A stretch of 64,000 nt of DNA, taken from the NCBI RefSeq assembly GCF_001887775.1, contig NZ_CP015519.1, forward strand, positions 1,674,001-1,738,000, in the 5' to 3' direction. The notes under the pieces are model-generated. The model did no database searches. It was not told the DNA's origin and worked only from the letters and a program-made list of their open reading frames with translations. The stretch comes from Syntrophotalea acetylenivorans. Lineage in GTDB: Bacteria; Desulfobacterota; Desulfuromonadia; Desulfuromonadales; Syntrophotaleaceae. Position numbers and translations under genes: made by a program. Positions 54,353 to 62,272 of this stretch are shown piece after piece (position 1 is the stretch's first letter; each line of letters starts with the position of its first letter).

Positions 54353-54592
54353 CTATTGCAGACCTTGAACCGAAACCAAGGAAAAGGCAATGTGGATGAT
54401 AAACAACCAGAAACACCCTCCGGAGAAGAGCTCTCCCAGAGAAAAGTTGCCTTGTTCTATAGCTCTTGCGCTAACAACTCTGCAAAGCCGAATCCAAGAC
54501 ACTAGAAAGCAGAACACTATTTTAAAACTTACATAATTTCGTATAATTACAGCCAGAACTGCTTTAAACATAGGGGCGAACGGCAATAACAT
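54353..54592 (-). CDS. Possible small membrane protein
   Basis: A 79-residue frame with two hydrophobic stretches (FKAVLAVIIRNYVSFKIVFC and CFWLFIIHIAFSLVS) that could span the membrane. The ribosome-binding site is weak and base composition is AT-rich compared with neighbours. Not recognised. Confidence 0.35.
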   Translation of the reverse strand: MLLPFAPMFKAVLAVIIRNYVSFKIVFCFLVSWIRLCRVVSARAIEQGNFSLGELFSGGCFWLFIIHIAFSLVSVQGLQ

Positions 54593-54654
54593 CGTTCCCA
54601 AACAAATCAGAATTAAAAGATACCTGGCTAATTTGCGTTATAAAAAAAACTATG

Positions 54655-54867
54655 TTATGGTCTATCAAACAACATGATCACGACAGACGGGATACGCAGA
54701 GTTGCGCCCCTCACTAAATAAGCGCCACAGGCCGCACCTCGAAGCGAACAGCCTTCTATCGCACCGTCATCAGCATTATCAGTAATACCTCCCGCCGGGC
54801 ACCAAGCACTGACTGCAGCCAAATCGTCAGCCGTAGGCCAGCCGACCAAATTACAAGCCCGCGCCAA
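54655..54867 (-). CDS. Possible small ORF upstream of kamA-like gene
   Basis: A 70-residue frame starting with TTG, with GAGG 6-7 nt upstream. It contains VGWPTADDLAAVSAW and four Cys (C5, C23, C40, C47). It is divergent from the radical SAM gene and 62 nt upstream of the small membrane ORF. Not recognised, and it may be a gene remnant. Confidence 0.35.
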   Translation of the reverse strand: MARACNLVGWPTADDLAAVSAWCPAGGITDNADDGAIEGCSLRGAACGAYLVRGATLRIPSVVIMLFDRP

Positions 54868-54956
54868 GGAAAACCTCTTCTCGACAAAGCTCGAGAGGCC
54901 AGGTATTGCTGTCTCGTTTTTTTACTAAAAACGGGCAGGCATAAAAGGAGCAAACC

Positions 54957-56078
54957 ATGACCAAAACCAAATACCTAAACAAGCTGAGCCAGGTTTCGCA
55001 ACTTGCAGACATACCCGCCGCCGAGCTTCGAAAATTAGAAGAAGTAGAACAACGCTATGCGTTTCGCAGCAATGAATACTACCATTCTCTGATTGACTGG
55101 AACGACCCCCAAGATCCGATTCGCCGCATTGTTATACCCCACAAGGATGAATTGGAACGCTGGGGCCAACTCGATGCTTCCGGAGAGCATAATTATGCCA
55201 AAACCCGCGGCCTGGAACACAAGTATCCCGACACCGCCCTATTGCTGACCAGCGATGTCTGCGGCGGCCTGTGCCGTTTCTGTTTTCGCAAGCGCCTCTT
55301 CATGGCCGACAACAACGAAGTCAACCGTGACGTCTCGGCCGGGCTCGAATATATTCGCAACCACCCGGAAATCAACAACGTGCTGCTGACAGGCGGCGAC
55401 CCGCTACTCCTTTCGACCCGGAATCTGGAAACGATCATATCCGAACTCCGCACAATCGACCATGTTCAAATCATCCGCATTGGCAGTAAGCTACCGGCCT
55501 TCAATCCCTTCCGCATTTTAGATGACCCCGATTTGCTGCGCATGCTCAAGCAATACAGCCTGCCCGAACGTCGAATTTACCTCATGGCCCAATTTAACCA
55601 TCCTCGGGAGCTGACCCCCGAAGCAGTTCAAGCTTTGACACAAATCCGGGAAGCCGGGGTTGCCGTCATGAACCAAACACCTTTGATCCGCGGCGTAAAT
55701 GATGATGCCGCGACACTGACCGAACTGCTTAACAAGTTATCGTACATGGGCGTTTCCCCTTATTACGTATTTCAATGTCGCCCAACCGAGGGAAACAGCG
55801 CCTATACCGTTCCCATCGAGGAAGGTTACCAAATCTTTTCCGAAGCAATCAGCAAATGCTCAGGCCTGGCCAGACGCTGTCGTTATAGCATGTCCCATGT
55901 CAGCGGAAAGATCGAGGTGGTCGGCATGACCGCCGAGCAAATATTTTTTCGCTATCATCGCCCGGCCGACCTTGATCAGAATCCCGGAGAAATCATCGCC
56001 TGCACACGAAATCCGGACAGCTATTGGTTCGATGACTATATGGACGACGGCCCCGCCGCAGTTGCCAACTGCCGCTAA
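54957..56078 (+). CDS. KamA-family radical SAM aminomutase-like protein
   Basis: A 373-residue radical SAM enzyme related to lysine 2,3-aminomutase and EpmB. The cluster motif is C102xxxC106xxC109 (CGGLCRFCFRKR). LLTGGDPLLLSTRNL (SAM-binding GGD), RIGSKLPAFNPFRI and NQTPLIRGVNDD agree with the family. A C-terminal domain with PLP lysine cannot be assigned with certainty, so either true aminomutase or a KamA-like enzyme of other role is possible. AAGGAG precedes the ATG. It is the only gene of its transcript. Confidence 0.85.
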   Translation: MTKTKYLNKLSQVSQLADIPAAELRKLEEVEQRYAFRSNEYYHSLIDWNDPQDPIRRIVIPHKDELERWGQLDASGEHNYAKTRGLEHKYPDTALLLTSDVCGGLCRFCFRKRLFMADNNEVNRDVSAGLEYIRNHPEINNVLLTGGDPLLLSTRNLETIISELRTIDHVQIIRIGSKLPAFNPFRILDDPDLLRMLKQYSLPERRIYLMAQFNHPRELTPEAVQALTQIREAGVAVMNQTPLIRGVNDDAATLTELLNKLSYMGVSPYYVFQCRPTEGNSAYTVPIEEGYQIFSEAISKCSGLARRCRYSMSHVSGKIEVVGMTAEQIFFRYHRPADLDQNPGEIIACTRNPDSYWFDDYMDDGPAAVANCR

Positions 56079-56106
56079 CCGTCAGCCCGACAGAGCAAAA
56101 AACACC

Positions 56107-56144
56107 AACACCCCGCGCGTCCAATGACGGCGGGGTGTTTTGTT
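56107..56144. terminator. Terminator between kamA-like and macro-domain genes
   Basis: AACACCCCGC pairs with GCGGGGTGTT, followed by TTGTTT. It lies between two convergent genes. Confidence 0.85.
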
Positions 56145-56163
56145 TAGCGTTCTCGGGCCGGGA

Positions 56164-56592
56164 TCAAGCCTGGGTGATGATATAAAAACGCTTATCGAAG
56201 TGCCGTTCCAGCAAAGGCCGCACCTGACGCCATTCTAAGCCACCCCCACCGCAACCAGGGCGGGGCAACACGACCTTCGACCAGCCCTGCTGATTCGTGA
56301 GCTCGACCAGTTCTCGGCAGGAACGTTCGATGATACTCAACTCCGGCACTTCGAAGGGGCTATTTTCGACCGGGAAACTGTACAGACCGTTGCCAAGGTG
56401 AAAGACATGATTGCCTTCGACTCGAATGAGAGAGCCCAGCTTCTCCGGCAGATCGGGGAAGCGATCTTTGGCCTGTCGGGCACAGCCGCGGGGCATCATG
56501 CATTGCCCTTTCCTGCTCACCTGGCCTCCCGTGGTTATGCCGACGGCAGCAGTACCGTAATAATCCCACAGATCACCAAAGATTTCCTCCAC
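56164..56592 (-). CDS. Macro-domain-like (ADP-ribose-binding) protein
   Basis: A 142-residue single-domain protein. The pattern fits macro domains of the Poa1/phage type: FGDLWDYYGTAAVGITTGGQ (Asp and the glycine turn), KGQCMMPRGCARQAKDRFP, and the glycine-rich loop LPRPGCGGGGLEWRQV. Such proteins bind ADP-ribose or remove it from nucleic acid or protein. It starts with GTG, has GGAG 6 nt upstream, and follows the preceding gene by 9 nt, so the two are translated together. Confidence 0.8.
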   Translation of the reverse strand: MEEIFGDLWDYYGTAAVGITTGGQVSRKGQCMMPRGCARQAKDRFPDLPEKLGSLIRVEGNHVFHLGNGLYSFPVENSPFEVPELSIIERSCRELVELTNQQGWSKVVLPRPGCGGGGLEWRQVRPLLERHFDKRFYIITQA

Positions 56593-56601
56593 AGCCGACT
56601 C

Positions 56602-56892
56602 CTATCCCACAATGTCGCGCAACTGATCGACGAGGAAATCGAACATATCCTCCCGTTTGGGCTGATAGCCGGGAGGGATACTGTTCACGATGTTTTCCAG
56701 CTCATTCAGCACCCTGCCGTCCGTACTTTGCACGGCATCCATCACCGCCTCGAACATGGGGATCACCTCGTAAAGATCTTCACCGTCAAAAGGCAGGGGG
56801 TCCGGTTTGCCCTGAAATTTCTGTTCATCTCGAAGCTCTTTTTTACGGCGATACTTAAACTGCAAATCCGACGGCTTTATAGTAACTCCCAC
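56602..56892 (-). CDS. Small conserved-looking protein of unknown function
   Basis: A 96-residue charged, soluble protein that is not recognised. It contains a Lys/Arg-rich N-terminal part (KPSDLQFKYRRKKELRDEQ) and a helical acidic C-terminal part (PKREDMFDFLVDQLRD). GTG start with GGGAGGT 4-5 nt before it. It sits between the HTH/Cys-rich gene (39 nt) and the macro-domain gene (9 nt). Confidence 0.75.
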   Translation of the reverse strand: MGVTIKPSDLQFKYRRKKELRDEQKFQGKPDPLPFDGEDLYEVIPMFEAVMDAVQSTDGRVLNELENIVNSIPPGYQPKREDMFDFLVDQLRDIVG

Positions 56893-56931
56893 TGCGACCT
56901 CCCTCTCTTTCTGCCTGTATTTTAGGCATCT

Positions 56932-57180
56932 TTACTCACAGCTGCCGCAGCCACCGGCCTTACTACAAGCCGACCGACAGGTCGCACGGCCATTCTGCCC
57001 GGCTTCGCTGGCGCGAAACGCCGCAAAACTTTCCTGGGCCACTACCCAGCCGCCTTCACTCTCCAGACCTTCCAGCAAACCGCGCTTGATAAAGAGAAGC
57101 ACGTTGACTGGCGTGGTTCCCAGGGCTTCGGCCACCTCAGCCACTGTCATATCAGTTGACTCTGATTGCTTGCTTGCCAT
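56932..57180 (-). CDS. Small HTH protein with Cys-rich tail
   Basis: An 82-residue protein. Residues 10-60 look like an excisionase-type helix-turn-helix (MTVAEVAEALGTTPVNVLLF then IKRGLLEGLESEGGWVVAQE). The last 15 residues hold a cysteine cluster (CRSACSKAGGCGSCE, after C68) that may bind a metal or an iron-sulfur cluster. It could be a redox- or metal-sensing regulator of the small genes downstream. That function is inferred only from layout. AAGGAG lies before the ATG. Confidence 0.75.
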   Translation of the reverse strand: MASKQSESTDMTVAEVAEALGTTPVNVLLFIKRGLLEGLESEGGWVVAQESFAAFRASEAGQNGRATCRSACSKAGGCGSCE

Positions 57181-57289
57181 CTTCGTATTCTCCTTTGCTT
57201 GATGCGTTCACGCCATTGTTACAGCGCTTGTAGATATCCCTGACTCAACCAACTTACTCCCTGGAAGTTGCAGGGATCGGGCCAGACAT

Positions 57290-57328
57290 AAAAAAGCGGA
57301 CCAGGCTAGTGCCTGATCCGCTTTTTAT
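57290..57328. terminator. Terminator after the DUF5320 gene
   Basis: AAAAAGCGGACCAGGC pairs with GCCTGATCCGCTTTTT. It separates the DUF5320 gene from the HTH gene. Confidence 0.85.
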
Positions 57329-57345
57329 CTGGACAAATTACAAGA

Positions 57346-57666
57346 TCAATCTTCCGTCACACCTCCCAGAGTCGCAAGGCGCTGATTGAGAGCCTTCAGC
57401 GTTTTTTCCAACCGACCAATTCGATCCTTGAGCTGATCGGCTTCGTTGACCGGCGGCTCTATTGGCCCCCCCATCCCGGACTCCGGAAACCCTGCACCGC
57501 GGCGGAATGCCACCCCCCGGCCACCCTGGGCGCGACCACGGCCACGACCGCATCCATAAAATCCGCCTTGTCCATAGCCGGGCTCGTCATACCCGGCGCA
57601 ATACCCCAACTGCCGTCCGGTCATCTGCCCGCGTCCCAGCGGTCCCGTTCTATCTCCTCTTGGCAT
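57346..57666 (-). CDS. DUF5320 domain protein
   Basis: A 106-residue protein with the typical start MPRGDRTGPLGRGQMTGRQ, a Gly/Arg-rich middle with several Cys (YCAGYDEPGYGQGGFYGC) and a coiled-coil C terminus (ADQLKDRIGRLEKTLKALNQ). DUF5320 proteins are small, often near iron-sulfur or nitrogenase-cofactor-type genes in anaerobes, and their function is unknown. GAAAGGAGG precedes the ATG, and a strong promoter lies about 100 nt upstream. Confidence 0.85.
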   Translation of the reverse strand: MPRGDRTGPLGRGQMTGRQLGYCAGYDEPGYGQGGFYGCGRGRGRAQGGRGVAFRRGAGFPESGMGGPIEPPVNEADQLKDRIGRLEKTLKALNQRLATLGGVTED

Positions 57667-57761
57667 CTGCGCCTCCTTTCAGCCACCTTGCGGTGGCACG
57701 TCTTTTTTGTGGGCCACACCAACGATTGGCCAAACAACACTTTTAGATGCTTTTCACACCT

Positions 57762-57790
57762 AGAATACAAAACCACACCATGCTTGTCAA
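57762..57790 (-). promoter_or_regulatory. Promoter of the DUF5320 gene
   Basis: The minus strand shows a perfect -35 TTGACA (57790-57785), a 17-nt spacer and -10 TATTCT (57767-57762). Expected start is about 80-90 nt upstream of the DUF5320 ATG. Confidence 0.8.
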
Positions 57791-57830
57791 GGGAGCACCC
57801 CTGCCAAACTCCAGCCCTGGAAGCAAGGTC

Positions 57831-57869
57831 AAAAACAAAACGGCAGGCCACCCTGAGGGCGACCTGCCG
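57831..57869 (-). terminator. Terminator of fba
   Basis: On the minus strand CGGCAGG and CCTGCCG form a stem with an internal GCCCTCAGGG part, followed by TTTTGTTTTT. Confidence 0.85.
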
Positions 57870-57900
57870 CATAGTCATTACTTTTCAATGACGCTAATTT

Positions 57901-58881
57901 TTAGGCTTGTCCGGCGCTGCCAAGAACCTCCTTGTTCTTGTGCTTAATCAATCGCACCAGCTCGCTGCGGGCGGCCCCGAGATATTTACGGGGATCGAAT
58001 TCGGCCGGATTCTGCGCCAGGTACTCGCGCACCTTGGCGGTTACCGCCAGGCGGCCATCGGAGTCGATATTGATCTTACACACCGAGCTGGCCGCAGCCT
58101 TACGCAATTGCTCTTCGGAGACGCCGACCGCTCCCTCCATCTTGCCGCCATACTGGTTGATCAGTTCGACATATTCGGGCACCACGCTGGATGAGCCGTG
58201 GAGCACAATGGGAAAGCCGGGGATGCGTTTTTCGATTTCATACAGAATGTCGAACCGCAACGGAGGCGGCTCCTCACCAGGCTTAACCTTGAATTTGAAG
58301 GCCCCGTGACTGGTGCCGATGGAGATAGCCAGGGAATCGACTCCGGTCTTGGCGACGAAGTCTTCGACCTCTTCCGGCTTGGTATAGGTAGAATGCTCGG
58401 CCTGAACTTCGTCCTCAATACCGGCCAGCACACCGAGCTCGCCCTCGACGGTCACATCGTGCTCATGGGCGTATTCGACCACCTTGCGAGTCAAGGCCAC
58501 ATTGTCATCGTAAGGCAGGTGGGACCCATCGATCATCACCGACGAAAATCCCGACTCGATACAAGCCTGACACAGCTCAAAAGAGTCGCCGTGATCCAGG
58601 TGAAGAGCGATGGGAATCTGTGAGCCCATTTCACGGGCCATCTTCACGGCACCCATGGCCATATAGCGCAACATAGTTTCGTTAGCGTAATTACGAGCGC
58701 CCTTGCTAACCTGCACGATGACCGGTGAGGCGGTCTCCACGCAGGCGGCAACGATAGCCTGAAGCTGCTCGAGATTATTGAAATTATAAGCCGGAATAGC
58801 GTAACCGCCACTAACCGCCTTTTGAAACATTTCTCGAGTATTGGCCAGCCCCAGCTCCCGATAATATACTTGCTTGCTCAT
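57901..58881 (-). CDS. fba: Class II fructose-bisphosphate aldolase
   Basis: A 326-residue zinc-dependent TIM-barrel enzyme that splits fructose 1,6-bisphosphate to triose phosphates and makes it in the reverse direction. ALHLDHGDSFE (Asp96, His97) and IDGSHLPYDDNV give catalytic and zinc ligands, with VEGELGVLAGIEDEV, GTSHGAFKF and VLHGSSSVVPEY completing the barrel. The ATG at 58881 has GGAGG 8 nt upstream, and a 24-codon in-frame extension is rejected. The gap gene is divergent and shares a 290-nt upstream region, in which no operator was recognised. Confidence 0.96.
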   Translation of the reverse strand: MSKQVYYRELGLANTREMFQKAVSGGYAIPAYNFNNLEQLQAIVAACVETASPVIVQVSKGARNYANETMLRYMAMGAVKMAREMGSQIPIALHLDHGDSFELCQACIESGFSSVMIDGSHLPYDDNVALTRKVVEYAHEHDVTVEGELGVLAGIEDEVQAEHSTYTKPEEVEDFVAKTGVDSLAISIGTSHGAFKFKVKPGEEPPPLRFDILYEIEKRIPGFPIVLHGSSSVVPEYVELINQYGGKMEGAVGVSEEQLRKAAASSVCKINIDSDGRLAVTAKVREYLAQNPAEFDPRKYLGAARSELVRLIKHKNKEVLGSAGQA

Positions 58882-59171
58882 GTCTGATCCTCCGCTATAG
58901 TTATGCAGCGCCAGCTCAACGCCTATAATCAATTGGCCGCCACTGGCCGACAAAGCCGGTTCTTTCGGGCAGCAAAAAAGTCGTAACCGCTTGCCGGCCC
59001 GACATTGAACAATTAATAGCAGATTGACAAATTAAGTCCAGCCAAAAGTCGTACCAAAATCAAGCGAATTGAGTTGAAAATTAGGCGCTACTCGTATAAT
59101 ATGTGGGGCCGTTTGGCCACCTGAAACGGTCATTAACGGTCGAAAAAAACAGCCACCGAAAGGGAGTAACC

Positions 59172-60617
59172 ATGAGCATGGACAAGTACCAAAAATACCT
59201 TAACGACTGGATGGGACAGGACGAAGCCGCCCAGACGATGCTGCCTTTGATTGGCCAGCTTTATCGTAGCCGAGGCGTCAACACCAACGTCTACGGTCAG
59301 TCGCTGGTCAACAAAACGGTTATCGACATTCTTAATGCCCACGGCTTTGCTCAACAAGTTCTTGGCAGCAAGTTGTCGATTCTCGACACTTTTCCGATCC
59401 TGCAAGCCATCAGCAAGCTCGACCTGTCTCCCTCACGGATCGATATTGGCAAACTGACGGTCAAGTACCGCACCCTGAAGGACCAACAATCAATCGATGA
59501 GTTTGTTGCTCAGGAACTGGCCGACGTCAACAACGGCCGTGGCTCCCTGCTCAGCGAACCGCGAGACGTGGTCCTGTACGGATTCGGACGCATCGGCCGC
59601 CTGCTAGCCCGCGTGCTGGTAGAAAAAACCGGCAGCGGCGACAAGCTGCGGCTGCGAGGCATTGTAGTACGCAAAGGCACCGACGAGGACCTGATGAAAC
59701 GCGCCAGCCTGCTGGAGCGTGATTCGGTCCACGGCCCCTTCAATGGCGTAATTGACTTTGACGAAGAAGAAAATGCGATTATCGTCAACGGCAACATGAT
59801 CCGCCTGATCTATGCCAACTCTCCGGAGAGTATCGATTACACGGCCTACGGCATCAACGACGCCATCGTCCTCGACAATACCGGCCTCTGGCGCGACCGG
59901 GAAGGGCTCGGCAAGCACCTGCAGGCCAAAGGGGTATCGAAGGTCATTCTCACCGCTCCCGGCAAGGACGACATCCCCAACATCGTATTCGGCATCAACG
60001 ACGACCAGGTCGACGCCAAGGAAACCATCTTCTCGGCTGCCAGCTGCACCACCAACGCGGTGGTACCGGTACTCAAAGCCATCAATGATCGGTTCGGTAT
60101 CGAAAGCGGCCACCTCGAAACGTGTCACTCGTATACCAACGACCAGAACCTGATCGACAACTATCACAAAAAAGAGCGCCGCGGACGGGCTGCCGCCCTT
60201 AACATGGTTATCACCGAAACCGGTGCCGCCAAAGCATCGGCCAAAGCCTTGCCCGAACTGGCAGGCAAGCTGACGGGCAACGCTATCCGCGTGCCGGTAG
60301 CCAATGTTTCTCTAGCGGTCCTTAACCTGAACCTTCAAAAAGAAACCAGCGTCGAAGAGCTCAACGGCTACCTGCGCGATCTGGCGCTTCATTCGCCCCT
60401 GCAAAACCAGGTGGCTTATGTCAACTCGCCGGAACTGGTTTCGAGCGACTTCATCGGCTCTCGCCACGCCAGCGTCGTCGATTCACTGGCCACCATCGTC
60501 GAAGGCGACCGCTGCGTTCTCTACGTCTGGTACGATAACGAGTTCGGCTATACCTGCCAGGTCGTACGCCTCCTGCAAAAAATTGCCGGAATCGAACTAC
60601 CAGCCTTGCCGGCCTGA
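59172..60617 (+). CDS. gap: Glyceraldehyde-3-phosphate dehydrogenase (long form)
   Basis: A 481-residue GAPDH. A 130-residue N-terminal extension of unknown role (helical, DEAAQTMLPLIGQLYRSRGV) precedes the normal enzyme. The NAD-binding GFGRIGRLLAR is at 137-147, catalytic Cys292 is in SAASCTTNAVVPV, and the catalytic His is in CHSYTNDQN. The C-terminal part ends WYDNEFGYTCQVVRL. GAPDH is usually about 335 residues, and a long form like this is known in some proteobacteria and may be gluconeogenic. GGGAG precedes the ATG at 59172. Confidence 0.92.
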   Translation: MSMDKYQKYLNDWMGQDEAAQTMLPLIGQLYRSRGVNTNVYGQSLVNKTVIDILNAHGFAQQVLGSKLSILDTFPILQAISKLDLSPSRIDIGKLTVKYRTLKDQQSIDEFVAQELADVNNGRGSLLSEPRDVVLYGFGRIGRLLARVLVEKTGSGDKLRLRGIVVRKGTDEDLMKRASLLERDSVHGPFNGVIDFDEEENAIIVNGNMIRLIYANSPESIDYTAYGINDAIVLDNTGLWRDREGLGKHLQAKGVSKVILTAPGKDDIPNIVFGINDDQVDAKETIFSAASCTTNAVVPVLKAINDRFGIESGHLETCHSYTNDQNLIDNYHKKERRGRAAALNMVITETGAAKASAKALPELAGKLTGNAIRVPVANVSLAVLNLNLQKETSVEELNGYLRDLALHSPLQNQVAYVNSPELVSSDFIGSRHASVVDSLATIVEGDRCVLYVWYDNEFGYTCQVVRLLQKIAGIELPALPA

Positions 60618-60633
60618 TCGGCGACAAGCTGAC

Positions 60634-60685
60634 CACCAATAAAAAAGAGGGCCGATCCTGGGGATCGGCCCTCTTTTTTATTGGT
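60634..60685. terminator. Strong bidirectional terminator
   Basis: An uninterrupted stem of over 20 bp (ACCAATAAAAAAGAGGG to CCCTCTTTTTTATTGGT, with GCCGATCC/GGATCGGC inside) lies between convergent gap and rpsU. Confidence 0.95.
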
Positions 60686-60703
60686 CATTTAAACAGCGAG
60701 GCT

Positions 60704-60898
60704 TTAGAACTTCTTCATCAGCCGCATTTTTTTACGCAAACGGCGCTGGGCTTCCTTCTCTTTGCGCTTGCGCTTAACACTCGGCTTTTCGTAGAACTTG
60801 CGCTGCTTCATTTCCCGAAACAGTCCCTCCTGCTGCAACTTACGCTTGAGTACCCGAATGGCTTTTTCGACATTGTTGTCGACCACTTGGATTTCCAA
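60704..60898 (-). CDS. rpsU: 30S ribosomal protein S21
   Basis: A 64-residue basic protein of the small subunit, bS21. The pattern EIQVVDNNVEKAIRVLKRKL near the start and KRKRKEKEAQRRLRKKMRL near the end are typical. The start is taken as TTG at 60898, where GAGGTGA lies 6 nt before it and the product would begin MEIQVV as usual for this family. A TTG two codons earlier is possible. Confidence 0.94.
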   Translation of the reverse strand: MEIQVVDNNVEKAIRVLKRKLQQEGLFREMKQRKFYEKPSVKRKRKEKEAQRRLRKKMRLMKKF

Positions 60899-61009
60899 AG
60901 ACAATCACCTCGCTTTCACTGATCTAAATACTTAGGCCTTCAGCACGTGAAGGCATCCGGAGATATTAAGCAAATATAGCAGAAAGATCAAGGAAAAATA
61001 GCCCCATCA

Positions 61010-62122
61010 CTATTCCACAGTAAACAGTCCGACACGGATCCCGCCATTCTGCAAGCTGGCGGCCTGCGCCAGAGGTAAACCGATTCTTTTAGCCAGGCGG
61101 GGTTCGGGACACAAAAAGGCTCGTTGCCACTCAGGCAGCACCTGCCGATAAACGCGCCCCAGAGCGCGATAGGTATCGTCCAATTCACCCCGGCCAAGAC
61201 GAGTTCCGTAGGGCGGATTAGAGAGAGCCAGTCCCGGCGGTGCCGCCGGGGGAGAGAAATGCTGATTTAACTCCAACGGCTGAAACGACAGATATTCCTC
61301 TACTCCGGCCCGTTTGGCGTTTTGCCGGGCGGCATCGATCACGGTCGTTTCACGGTCGGCTCCCACCAACATCGGGCAACTATTTTTCTCCTGTTTAGCG
61401 GCTTCCAGCAGAAGAGCCTGCCAAAGCCCCGGGCGATAACGGGGCCAGTCCATAAATGCAAATTTTCTCTGGGCTCCGGGAGGCCGTTGAAGGGCCAGCA
61501 AGGCTCCCTCTACAAGGAAAGTACCCGAACCACACATGGGATCAAATAACGGCCGATTTCCCTGCCAGTCGAGCAACATGAGGATGCCGGCAGCCAGGGT
61601 TTCACGTAAAGGCGCCGGCCCTATATCCTGACGATAGCCACGGCGGTGAAGCAACTCACCAGAGCTGTCCAAGGACAATCGACAAATATCGTCCTCCAAA
61701 GAAACAATTAACAGCTGTTTCGGTACATTTTCCTCAGCACCAACTCCCCCCAGAGCCTTGACCATGGCCTCTTTGAGAGTATCTGAAATGCGCTCGGTAT
61801 GCTGTAAGCGCGAGCGACGGCTGGTCACCCGCACCTGCAGCCGCGTTCCCGGCTTAACATAGCGTCCCCAGGGCAACCTCAGAGCCTTCCGATAGAGAGT
61901 GGGAAAATCCCGACAGCGCACCTCACCCAGCCGAGCCACAACACGGCTGGCGGTGCGCAACCAAAGATTGGTCAGGTAAAGTTCCCGCAATCCACCACAA
62001 AACTCAACCCCACCGGGAACTGCCTTAACGCCGGGAATACCAAGCGCGATCAATTCGGTCGCACAAACGCCTTCCAAACCGGGTGCCGTTGCGGCGAATA
62101 ATTGTTCGGTGTGCTTTTTCAC
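61010..62122 (-). CDS. THUMP-domain RNA methyltransferase (RlmL/TrmN-like)
   Basis: A 370-residue SAM-dependent RNA methyltransferase. An N-terminal ferredoxin-like/THUMP part (about 1-155) is followed by a Rossmann methyltransferase with DPMCGSGTFLVEGALLA (SAM loop) and LSNPPYGTRLG (catalytic NPPY motif, an N-methylase sign). It matches the N-terminal half of E. coli RlmL, which makes m2G2445 in 23S rRNA, but tRNA-modifying relatives are close. The start overlaps the upstream region of the divergent DUF815 gene. Confidence 0.88.
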   Translation of the reverse strand: MKKHTEQLFAATAPGLEGVCATELIALGIPGVKAVPGGVEFCGGLRELYLTNLWLRTASRVVARLGEVRCRDFPTLYRKALRLPWGRYVKPGTRLQVRVTSRRSRLQHTERISDTLKEAMVKALGGVGAEENVPKQLLIVSLEDDICRLSLDSSGELLHRRGYRQDIGPAPLRETLAAGILMLLDWQGNRPLFDPMCGSGTFLVEGALLALQRPPGAQRKFAFMDWPRYRPGLWQALLLEAAKQEKNSCPMLVGADRETTVIDAARQNAKRAGVEEYLSFQPLELNQHFSPPAAPPGLALSNPPYGTRLGRGELDDTYRALGRVYRQVLPEWQRAFLCPEPRLAKRIGLPLAQAASLQNGGIRVGLFTVE

Positions 62123-62272
62123 TTAGACAAAACCTTTTTCCTGCTCGCAAAAGGGAAAGCGATCCTAACACAAGGACCATTCGCTGGCAATTGGACTGCC
62201 TTGCAACGTGCAGGCAATAGCTCCCTCTGTTATCCTTTATATGAACTACAAGAACTCTCGGAAAGGGCCACA

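Larger units (their letters stand above)
53935..54956. other. Gene-poor, AT-rich island
   Basis: About 1 kb without a confident gene. It is clearly richer in A and T from about 54480 to 54680 than the flanks. Three weak minus-strand frames are listed separately. No insertion-sequence ends, tRNA or riboswitch were recognised here, and the longest plus-strand frame (54094-54324) lacks family features. Confidence 0.5.
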
